DNA of 9,185 nucleotides from positions 1 to 9,185 of the forward strand of contig CALETF010000185.1 in assembly GCA_937920005.1 (NCBI GenBank). Direction: 5' to 3'. Under the pieces are notes generated by a model. The model was not told where the DNA came from and did not search any database. It saw only the letters and a program-made list of their open reading frames with translations. Position 1 is the stretch's first letter; each line of letters starts with the position of its first letter. Origin of the DNA: an uncultured Candidatus Altimarinota bacterium (GTDB lineage: Bacteria; Patescibacteriota; Gracilibacteria; BD1-5; JAGOOR01). Below are positions 1 to 7,165 of the stretch, in pieces. Position numbers and translations under genes: made by a program.

Positions 1-1
1 T

Positions 2-820
2 TTTCATGATGAACTCGAAGCAGTAGAAGAGAAGCTCACACAAGTCATCAATGATGCTGTAAATCGAGGTGGTAAGATATTTATTCCAGCTTTTGCAGTC
101 GAGCGTACTCAGGAGATTCTCTATGTCCTCCGCCTCCTCATGCACCAAGGGAAGATCATGAAACTCCCTATCTATGTGGATTCACCACTTGCGACTTGAG
201 CAACTGATATTTTCAAAATTCATCCAGAATGTTTTGATGAAGAGATTCTCAATGCTTCTGATGAAGGGCTTTTCCCATTCTTAGAAGGGGAAGGTGTTCG
301 TTTTACTCGTAGTGTTGAGGAATCAAAAGGCCTCGATCGTATCAATTATCCAGCTATCATTATTGCTGCTTCTGGTATGGTTGAGTATGGGCGTATTGTT
401 CATCATGTGGCTAACAACATTGAAGATGAGAAAAACCTCCTTCTCTGTATTGGTTATATGGCAGAAAATACTCTTGGACGAAAACTTCTCGAAGGTGCTA
501 CCGAAGTAAATATTTTTGATGAACCAAAACAAGTAAAGATGCAGATTGCAGTCTTTAATGCTTTCTCTGGTCATGCGGACCGAAAAGGTCTTCTCGAATT
601 TGCGGCAAATTGTGGTAATCCAAAACAGATTTTCCTTGTTCATGGAGAAAAGGAGAGTATGGATGCTCTCAAAGAATGAATGCAGGAACTCCCAAACCTC
701 AACGGTACTTCTATTGTAAGCCCAGCCCCTGGCGATATATATGATGTTGTTCCTGGAAAAAAGTGTGAAAAATCACCAGAGCGTAACATGCAGTGTAATG
801 GGATAGTATGTAAGATATAA
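2..820 (+). CDS. MBL-fold/beta-CASP ribonuclease-type protein (3' part, 5' end outside window)
   Basis: This is the C-terminal 272 residues of a metallo-beta-lactamase/beta-CASP protein, the family of bacterial and archaeal RNases related to CPSF73. These enzymes hydrolyse RNA using two zinc ions in the cytoplasm. Visible beta-CASP motifs are the acidic motif A in YVDSPLA (Asp codon 179-181), motif B in GRIVHHV (His codons 401-406) and motif C in FSGHAD (His codon 572-574), followed by FLVHGE (His codon 641-643). The preceding ASGM stretch is also typical. The HxHxDH zinc motif lies upstream of the window and cannot be checked. Two TGA codons (197-199 and 680-682) read as Gly; the standard code would cut the protein at both. 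The gene ends TAA, after a short tail with three Cys that is not part of the core fold. The next gene starts 5 bases later, so the two are probably cotranscribed. Family assignment is firm; the exact RNA substrate is unknown. Confidence 0.9.
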
Positions 821-825
821 ATCTT

Positions 826-1158
826 ATGCATTTTCCTGGCGAAACGCAATCGGAATACGAATTCATGGGACAAAAACTCGATGAATTGCTGATTCGTATT
901 CGTGATAAATGAAAAAATCTATGATGATTGCCTGATTTCTGTGCTAGACTGTACCGTCTAGTTTTTGACGAAGGGTTATGACTTCTTGAAGCTTTTGATG
1001 AGCTCTGAAGACAAAGTAATGGACAAATTTATCTTACACCATTTTATTCTGACCTAGTTTCAGGTATCGATGGTGATATTCACACAGAACAGAATTCAAT
1101 AATTTTCTTTAGAAATTTGATAGCTACGTTAAATTCTATTAAAAATACACATCTTTAG
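826..1158 (+). CDS. Hypothetical protein, 110 aa, rich in TGA-encoded glycine
   Basis: This open frame is visible only when TGA is read as Gly, and it ends at TAG. It has five TGA codons among 11 glycines, including a tandem TGA-TGA pair that gives Gly-Gly near residues 33-34. I do not recognise the family. The protein is soluble-looking, with no signal peptide or membrane segment. Residues about 10-28 (QSEYEFMGQKLDELLIRIRD) are charged and probably helical, followed by a Gly-rich turn and a mixed C-terminal half. The start at 826 is the first ATG after an in-frame stop at 811; the ATG at 865 is an alternative. The gene lies 5 bases after the beta-CASP gene on the same strand, suggesting one transcript, and its stop overlaps the convergent Obg gene by 4 bases. 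It is either a real small gene or, less likely, a chance frame. The tight placement between two genes and the lack of TAA/TAG over 110 codons favour a real gene. Confidence 0.6.
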
Positions 1159-2492
1159 CGATAATCCTGGAATTTGAAGACGCAGTCCCCGATGAGTATT
1201 TTTCCATCGATGGTATACCAGAGACTTGATGTATTTGCGAGGTTTTTTCTCGGATCATCTTCTGGGAGTTCTCTGAGCACACAACGAATAATATCGTTTG
1301 TGATTTTTCTCTTGTTCATAACGTCCCAGACACGATCGACAGCCTCAGGGTACTTCATTGGTGTCATACGCACTATTTGTTCAATTCGTATACCAGTTAC
1401 TCTATAAGTGTAGTTTCACTCTGGAGTGACGACAAAATCATTATCATCTTTTTTATCTCTCAGATCAATGACGACTCGTTCATCAGGTTTTGGTATAGCG
1501 ATTTCTTCTGGGATGATGAATTTTATGAGTTCGTTTTGGAGAGCTTCGAGTCCTTCACCAATTGGTGCTGAGATAGGGAAGACTTGTTTTTTGGTCTTTT
1601 TTTCGATTTGAGACTTGAGGTCTGCGACCATTTCAGCATCGAGGAGATCACATTTTGAGAGAACAATGATTTCTTCTTTCTCGAGCATAGCAGGATTAAA
1701 AAGACCAAGCTCATTCCGAATAGCGTCATAATCAGCGATGCAGTCTTCGTATTTGCCAGCATCGAGGAGATGACAGAGGACGCGAGTGCGCTCTATATGT
1801 TTCAGAAATTCTATTCAGAGACCTTCACCACGATGTGCTCCCGGGATAAGACCAGGGACATCCTCGAGTACCATTGTTTTTCCTTTGTACTCCATGACTC
1901 CTAGATTGGGTATAAGAGTGGTAAAAGGGTAATCTGCTATTTTTGGGCGTACAGAAGTCAGGCATGATATGAGGGTAGACTTGCCAGCAGAAGGGACACC
2001 AATAATGCCGACATCTGCGACGAGTTTGAGCTCGAGATGGACTTCTATTTTTGTACCGAGATCGCCATGTTCACAAAAACTTGGTGCACGTCGCGTAGAG
2101 CTCACAAAGTGAGCATTTCCATATCCACCTCGACCACCGATACAGAGCCTGACCATTTCTCCTGGTTTTGCGAGATCATGGAGGAGTTTACCTGTTTCCT
2201 TCTCGTAAATCAGGGTTCCTACGGGGAGTTTCACAATTCTATCAGATGCATTGGCTCCATGAAGCATCTGTATGCCTCCACGTTCACCATCTTCTGCTGC
2301 TATTTCTTTGACATAACGGAAGTCTGAGAGTGTATTGATGTTCGGATCAGCTATGACGATGAGGTCACCACCACGACCGCCATCACCTCAAAAAGGTCCC
2401 CCTTTTGCTATACGAGCTTCTCGCCTCCATGAAACAATTCCATTACCACCATTTCAGGCACGGAATCTGACATCTACTGCATCGATGAACAT
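1155..2492 (-). CDS. obg: GTPase Obg (CgtA), ribosome assembly
   Basis: Obg is a GTP-binding protein that acts in assembly of the large ribosomal subunit and in stress control. The 445-residue product has the three Obg domains. Residues about 2-158 form the glycine-rich Obg fold (GGPFGGDGGRGG). Residues about 160-330 form the G domain, with G1 GVPSAGKST at 165-173, switch I YPFTTL at 188-193, G3 DVPG at 211-214 followed by the PGAHRGEGLG segment, G4 SKCD at 279-282 (usual form NKxD) and G5 SAP at 308-310. Residues about 360-445 match the OCT domain (RIEQIVRM to the terminal IGDCVFKF), with a longer middle segment than I expect. Four TGA codons read as Gly, two of them in the glycine-rich fold. 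The ATG at 2492 begins MFIDAV, which matches the family N-terminus. There is no Shine-Dalgarno sequence. The gene is divergent from the Nudix gene (56-base gap) and convergent with 826-1158. Confidence 0.95.
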
Positions 2493-2494
2493 AA

Positions 2495-2522
2495 TTGACA
2501 AGTTTTATTGAATATTTACACT
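2495..2522 (+). promoter_or_regulatory. Candidate sigma70-type promoter for the Nudix gene
   Basis: A perfect TTGACA (2495-2500) is followed after 16 bases by TACACT (2517-2522, four of six matches), giving a start near 2529 and a leader of about 20 nt. An alternative -10, AATAAT at 2537-2542, would place the transcript start on the ATG itself (leaderless). The elements lie in the 56-base gap shared with the divergent obg gene. Confidence 0.4.
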
Positions 2523-2528
2523 AACGGT

Positions 2529-2534
2529 ATTATA
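2529..2534 (-). promoter_or_regulatory. Candidate -10 element for obg
   Basis: The minus strand reads TATAAT exactly here, 36 bases before the obg ATG, which would give a 5' leader of about 30 nt. No good -35 is seen at the usual distance (TGTCGA at 2557-2552 is weak). The gap is shared with the divergent Nudix promoter. The call is inferred from position and consensus only. Confidence 0.4.
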
Positions 2535-2548
2535 GGAATAATTTTTAT

Positions 2549-3025
2549 ATGTCGACAGAATCAGCGAGTGAAATCATACATACAGCAACTGTAGCTATAT
2601 TTTCTCCTAATATGAGGAGGATTTTGGTGACAGTCAATCATAAGTTGAATGGTGTAGTGCCACTTGGTGGAAAATTCGATCCAGAGCAAGACGCGCATAT
2701 ATATGATACAGCTTTTCGAGAGGCCCGGGAAGAGGGAAACATTTTGCTATTTCCAGGAGCAGGCATATTCCTAGATAAAGATGGAAAGCCTACGAATGAT
2801 CAGCCCATCATACAAAAAGTCCCCTTTCTATTTCCCGACGGTAAAAGAGGCCAGGATTCGCTTTTTTTCTTTCGTTTGCATCAAGTGCCACCATTCAATC
2901 TCCCTAAGACAACATTTTTTCTTCATAAAAATGAATATAAAAAAGATTCTTTTACATACGAAGGTGTGCCATATGGATTCTGTGCTCTCGATGTACGAGA
3001 AAAAGTTTTAGCAATTATGCGATAG
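2549..3025 (+). CDS. Nudix-type hydrolase with atypical Nudix box
   Basis: This 158-residue protein has the size and layout of a Nudix hydrolase, an enzyme that cleaves nucleoside diphosphates linked to another group using Mg2+ or Mn2+. The N-terminal strands (TATVAIFSPNMRRILVTVNH) lead into a Nudix box that starts GGKFDPE at 40-46 and ends REAREEGN at 57-64. The metal-binding Glu residues of REAREE (Glu58, Glu61, Glu62) are present. The spacing between the GG and RE parts is about two residues longer than usual, and the Gly normally following EEx is Asn64, so activity or substrate may differ. There is no TGA codon: all 11 glycines use GGN, and the whole gene is readable in the standard code. 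It ends TAG, and its last 11 bases overlap the convergent kinase gene. No Shine-Dalgarno sequence precedes the ATG. The substrate cannot be told from sequence. Confidence 0.75.
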   Translation: MSTESASEIIHTATVAIFSPNMRRILVTVNHKLNGVVPLGGKFDPEQDAHIYDTAFREAREEGNILLFPGAGIFLDKDGKPTNDQPIIQKVPFLFPDGKRGQDSLFFFRLHQVPPFNLPKTTFFLHKNEYKKDSFTYEGVPYGFCALDVREKVLAIMR

Positions 3026-4229
3026 TTTTTTTGTATGTAGCGAATTGTTCAATAAGAGGTCTCACATCTTCCATGAGTTTCGTATCTGGTCTGCAGGCAC
3101 GAGCCATGCCATCAAGATACATGAAACTCTTAATAATCGGATACATGCCTCGTTCAAATGTGTAGCCAGCATGGACGGCCATCTTGATTGAGGCCATCAT
3201 TTGTTGCGTGAGAGAGAGCTCACGGAGCGTTTTCTGCGAAAAACCTTCATACAGTTTACAAAAATCTATTTTATACTGAGTGAAATTATGCTGATTTTGT
3301 TCCGTATTTTCTGACATGAGTATAAGGGAAGTCGCAGCATCTTCGATTCTATCGTGTGTGAGATCGTCAAAGAAACTTGTGAGACCGTGACGTAGTTTTT
3401 CTGAAGCAAATCCGATAGAGCCATTATCAAGGAGATATATTTTATTATCTTGGAAAAAAATATTGCCACTATGAATATCCTCGTGAAAATACCCGTCCAA
3501 AAGCATACAGAAAACATGCTGAAAAAAGAAATCAATAAGGACAGGGTAGAGAAGTGTGCCAGAATCGAGGAGCTCTCGGAAAGACCGACCAGTTAATCGT
3601 TCAGAAACAAGTATTTTTTCGCTTGAGAGTTCTGTTATGCATTCAGGGAAAACAAGTGTATGTGTGACAGTTTGATTAATAAAATTTGCGTGTTTGTCGA
3701 GCGTTTTTCTGAGCGTAGAAATTCATCTTATTTCGTTTCTTAGATCAAGCTCAGAGAGTGTCATACGTTCGAGATCTTCCAGTGTGCCAATAGGATCAGC
3801 GACTCGTGCGAGCTTGGGATAGAAAAAAATCATGAATCTGAAGTATTTTTTCAGGCGATTTACATCATTGATAAATTTTTCTCGAAAGTCTGATTTGATA
3901 ACCTTGATGACGACATCACTTCACTTCCATCTGGCACCATAGACTTTTCCTATACTAGCCTCTGAAAAAGCTACATCATCTATTGATTCAAATTTTTGGC
4001 GGAAGTTTTCTTCGAAAGAATAGGGGGTATTTATTTTTGATGTGTCAAAATTTTTCTCGTAGAGTTGTGTGAGGATATTTGCTCGATCAACACCGATAAA
4101 ATCAGCTCTCAGAGCATATAACTGCCCGATTTTTGTTGCCAGAAGTCACTTTCTCCGAATGGAATCGAGATTTGGAGCTCGAGCAATAAAAATTTGATAG
4201 ATAAGTCAGAAAAAAGAAAAAAGAGACAT
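3015..4229 (-). CDS. ABC1/UbiB-family atypical kinase-like protein
   Basis: The 404-residue product belongs to the ABC1/UbiB/ADCK atypical kinase family, whose members act at membranes in quinone and isoprenoid lipid metabolism, usually as ATPases or kinases with poorly known substrates. Visible signatures are KIGQ at 33-36 (the KxGQ motif), ASIGKVY at 91-97 (in place of the Ala-rich nucleotide loop), the catalytic Lys109 in VVIKVIK, an LDLRNE segment carrying the conserved Glu, a catalytic loop HEDIHSGN at 249-256 (family form HxDxHxGN, Asp251) and LLDNG with the metal-binding Asp268 in place of DFG. The N-terminus is hydrophobic (about residues 3-16). Four TGA codons read as Gly. It starts 5 bases after the stop of the CrtI-like gene, so the two almost certainly share a transcript. 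There is no Shine-Dalgarno sequence. Key catalytic residues are kept, so the protein is probably active. Confidence 0.88.
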
Positions 4230-4234
4230 AGTTC

Positions 4235-5719
4235 TTATTGTTTCTCGATAATTCCTGCCACTATTTTCGCGCTTTCATAGATAGTTGGGAGTCAGCTTCC
4301 AGGATGAGTACCACCTCCTACGAGATAACAATTTTTGACACATTCAAATTCGTTATGAGGCCTGAAGTAGAGCATTTGATCTAGACTATGAGCGAGATTA
4401 AAAGTTGCACCCATATAGACTCCACGATTTTCCCAGTCTCTCGGATTTATAGTTTCAGATGTGACTATGTGACTTCTTATATCACTGAGTCAGACGCGTT
4501 CTTCTAGAGTGTTGAGAGCTGTTTCGTACCATGTAGTATTTTGGGCATCATCCCATATTTCACCTGATCTCAGATTGGACATAGGTATGAGTATATAGAG
4601 TCATGAATGTCATTCTGGTGCGAGAGTTTTATCGAGAATAGAGGCATTCCGTACGTAAAAAGAGAAATCTTTGTCTCCAATAGGTTGGTTGTGGTGTATT
4701 TTTTCGAGTTGATCACGATATTCTCTTGCAAAATAGATAGAATGAAATGGTAGATCGTAGAGTTTGTCCAGTGCAAGATAGACCATAAAAGTCGAGCATG
4801 AGAGTCATTTTTTTGCCAGTTTTTTTGCTGTGTATTTTGGCACATCTTTCTCGTCAAAGAGATGCGTCATAGCGGTCCCAAAATCACTATTAATAACGAC
4901 TGAGTCATACTGTTTTATTTCGCCTGTTTCGAGTTCTATGCCAGTTGCTTTCTTATTCTGTGTTATGATTTTCTTTATAGGTGTTTGTAGATGAAGTTTG
5001 GCGCCATTTTCTTGGGCTACCTGAGCCATTGCTTCTGATATTTCCGAGAGTCATCCTGTTGTGTGATATATTCCATACTTATGCTCGGCATAGGCAAGCA
5101 TGGAGAAAAACCCTGGACAATTCCATGGTGACATACCCAGATATTTTGCCTGAAAAGTGAAACAGAGTTTGAGTTCTTCTCTAGTGAAATACCCACTGAG
5201 AACTTGGTAGAGTGATTTGCTTAGAGAGAGGTAGGGAAGTACTTCGATGAGATGTCTCCATTTTTTTATGATTCTGGAGAATTTGCTGTAATCCATATCG
5301 AGACATGGATACATCTTTTCTAGCCTTTTATCTTCGTATGTTAAATATTTATCAAATCAAGCTTCTTCACCAGGAAATAACTGTGCAATAGTCTCTCTCA
5401 TTTTCTTATGATCACTCGTCATGGAAACTGAGACATTTGCAAAATGAAGTTCATACATAGGATCTACCTGTTTGAAATCGAGATAATCTGAGGATTTCTT
5501 TCATGATAATTCAAATATTTCATCCAGAAACGGTTTCATGAGGAGAAATGTTGGGCCAACATCAAAATGATATTTTCCTGCGAGAGTGAGCCTTGAATTG
5601 CGTCCTCAGATTGCCTCACTTTTTTCATAAATTTCTACTTCATGACCTTGTGATGAGAGAAGCATGGCAGCAGAGAGTCCACCTGGTCCAGCTCAGATAA
5701 TTGCGATTTTATTTTTCAT
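4235..5719 (-). CDS. CrtI-like FAD-dependent phytoene desaturase / carotenoid isomerase family protein
   Basis: The 494-residue product has the length and end motifs of the CrtI family, FAD enzymes that desaturate or isomerise carotenoid-type polyenes at the membrane. The N-terminus carries the dinucleotide-binding loop GAGPGG (9-14) after a beta strand, then an acidic strand end and GGR (IYEKSEAIGGR, about 34-44). The C-terminal family signature is GGGTHPGSGLP (468-478) followed by YESAKIV. Ten TGA codons read as Gly, including the first Gly of GAGPGG, the first Gly of GGR and one in the C-terminal signature, so a standard-code reading would destroy it. The ATG at 5719 is just ahead of the FAD-binding strand, the normal family start, and a TATAAT lies 6 bases upstream (leaderless transcript). 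It heads a two-gene unit with the ABC1-type kinase. No phytoene synthase is in this window, so the substrate could be another isoprenoid. Confidence 0.88.
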
Positions 5720-5725
5720 GTGGGT

Positions 5726-5752
5726 ATTATAAAAATAATTCTGCCGTGTCGA
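5726..5752 (-). promoter_or_regulatory. Candidate promoter of the CrtI-like/ABC1 unit, apparently leaderless
   Basis: On the minus strand TCGACA (5752-5747, five of six matches to TTGACA) is followed after 15 bases by a perfect TATAAT (5731-5726). The usual start distance of about 7 bases falls on the A of the ATG at 5719, so the mRNA would have no 5' leader. Confidence 0.5.
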
Positions 5753-5802
5753 ATTCTTTACGTAATTCATATCTGAAGACATACTCCAGCGAGCTTCTCT
5801 AT

Positions 5803-5826
5803 TTTGCAAGTTTTTTTACTTGCAAA
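5803..5826. repeat. Inverted repeat, 9-bp arms with T6 centre
   Basis: TTTGCAAGT (5803-5811) and ACTTGCAAA (5818-5826) are perfect inverted copies separated by six T. Each arm contains the self-complementary TTGCAA, with centres 16 bases apart. No T-run follows on either strand, so it does not look like a terminator. It sits in the 151-base gap between two divergent genes and overlaps the likely -35 zone of the HTH gene. It could be an operator or an RNA hairpin. Confidence 0.6.
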
Positions 5827-5840
5827 GAAAAACCCGCTCT

Positions 5841-5846
5841 TAGAAT
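5841..5846 (+). promoter_or_regulatory. Candidate -10 element for the HTH gene
   Basis: TAGAAT (five of six matches to TATAAT) lies 24 bases before the ATG at 5871, which would give a leader of about 18 nt. The best -35 choice, TTGCAA at 5820-5825, falls in the right arm of the inverted repeat at a short 15-base spacing, so binding there would affect transcription. This is a weak call. Confidence 0.3.
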
Positions 5847-5870
5847 TAGATTCATATTTCTCGTACTTTT

Positions 5871-6443
5871 ATGGTTTTTACACTCACTCGAGAAGACGCA
5901 TCAAAAATGATTGGCGTCTCCACACGTACAATCGACCGCTACATTCATGCTGGCAAGATTCGTACAAAACGTGATGGAAAGGTAATTATGCTCCACAAGG
6001 AGGATGTGACCCAAGTAAAAGGTGGCTGAGTCCAAACTGACTATGAAGTTATCGCTCCAAAGCCAACTCTCATGCCGAGTGTTGGTTATGATCCACGAGA
6101 AGCACAAAATGAAATATTACGAACCCTCGAGACAATAATTCGTGAAAAGGATGCACTTATCCAAGAACTTACGTTTAAACTTGGTAAGATGGAGTCAGAA
6201 ATGAACAATACTGTTCCAAAACTTGAGCACAAGAAGGCAATGCTTGCTCTGGAAGAAGCGAATTCGAGTCGATTGCACGATATGGATATGCTTGTTCAGA
6301 CAAAGAGAGAAATAGAGGGGAAATACCAGAGAGAAAAATTAATTTCTACCGTATTGATGATTGGCGTGTTTGTTCTTTTATGTGCTTGTGCAGTCTTGAT
6401 GTTTCATTTCTTTAGTATCAGAGGAATCAGCCCTAATCTCTAA
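5871..6443 (+). CDS. Membrane-tethered helix-turn-helix protein with coiled coil
   Basis: The 190-residue protein has three parts. Residues about 4-46 form an excisionase/MerR-like helix-turn-helix (LTREDASKMIGVSTRTIDRY, then the HAGKI wing, DGKV, and HKEDV), a DNA-binding fold. Residues about 75-155 are rich in Glu, Lys and Leu and look like a long coiled coil, suggesting dimers or larger oligomers. Residues 157-181 are one strong hydrophobic membrane span, leaving only about nine residues beyond it. The DNA-binding end would therefore be cytoplasmic and the protein anchored by its tail. One TGA codon (Gly53) lies in the Gly-Gly-Gly linker after the HTH; in the standard code the HTH would be cut from the coiled coil. 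The gene ends TAA, 2 bases before the next gene, so the pair is an operon. It may be a membrane-bound regulator or a DNA-membrane tether; no target is known. Confidence 0.8.
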
Positions 6444-6445
6444 TT

Positions 6446-7159
6446 ATGTTTGATAGTCTTACTAGCTCCGCGGATTGACTTTTCGTCCTGCTTTTTGTTA
6501 TATGCTTAGTAGTGTTTTTTCTTTTTTGACCACATAAAGTCTACGAATCGTTATTTGGTTGTCTCATCTGACTCGGTATGTATTTATGTATTCATGAAAT
6601 GACATTTATATTTCCAGAGGTAACTCGATCATTCTTTATGGGTGGCTGGATAGTCGAAAATAGAGGGACGCTTCTTTGGACTTCAAAATTTACAGCCCTT
6701 CTTTTGTTTTTTATTACACCGATGACTCTTGGACTCAATGTATCATGAGTTGTCCGAGGGACTTTTTGGTTCTTTTTAAAAACAATAGTATTATCTGGCG
6801 TATTTATTTGTTTTGGGACAGTTCTTTTTTCTCTGTTATCAAATGGTTCTGGAATATTTGGGGAAGTCACTCTCCTTCCGAAACCTTTAAAAGATATACC
6901 GTATTTTCAAAACTCTCTTTTTTATTCGTGGATTTCTGGTAAATACTTATTAGTTCTCCTTCTCGGCTTTCTCTTGTGAATATATAAAATAATATTTTCT
7001 CACTGGGTCAGTCGTATTGTGTTAGTTGGAGGCGTTATGTATATGAAAGGAAACGAGATATTTGGTAAAAAAAATCTTGACTCCGTTATTCCTGGCGATA
7101 TGTGACACGACGAACATCATGATGACCATAGCGATCATGGAGACTCGCATCATCACTAA
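6446..7159 (+). CDS. Polytopic membrane protein with His/Asp-rich C-terminal tail
   Basis: I do not recognise the family. The 237-residue protein has about five or six hydrophobic segments, roughly 12-28, 36-56, 82-102, 107-131, 167-184 and a short one near 187-200. The last 17 residues (221-237) contain eight His and five Asp, the kind of tail that binds divalent metals such as Zn, Ni or Cu. Six TGA codons read as Gly, among 26 glycines, including the Gly just before the tail. The start 2 bases after the stop of the HTH-membrane gene indicates cotranscription and probably a shared function at the membrane. The gene ends TAA, only 6 bases before the end of the convergent TroA-like gene. Possible roles are metal sensing or transport, or a structural membrane partner of the HTH protein. 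The layout does not match the ZnuB-type permease I would expect beside a metal-binding protein. Confidence 0.75.
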
Positions 7160-7165
7160 ACGGGA

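Noticed and set aside
323..643. Minus-strand open frame across the beta-CASP gene
   Set aside because: It is antisense to well-conserved beta-CASP motifs and has no recognisable protein features.
2..820. Standard-code fragments suggesting pseudogenes or frameshifts in most genes
   Set aside because: Every break is a TGA in an otherwise continuous frame, and the residues on both sides continue the same protein family. With TGA as Gly no frameshift is needed anywhere.
2037..2327. Plus-strand open frame inside obg
   Set aside because: It lies antisense to the Obg domain; the composition is that of a mirrored gene, not a protein.
5803..5826. Rho-independent terminator
   Set aside because: No T-run follows the stem on either strand and the position is upstream of both divergent genes.
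5701..5910. Plus-strand open frame over the divergent promoter gap
   Set aside because: It overlaps the CrtI-like start and the HTH start in another frame and covers the regulatory region; no family likeness.
6592..6870. Minus-strand open frame opposite the polytopic membrane gene
   Set aside because: The plus frame gives clear membrane spans, a 2-base link to the HTH gene and a clean stop; the opposite frame has none of these.
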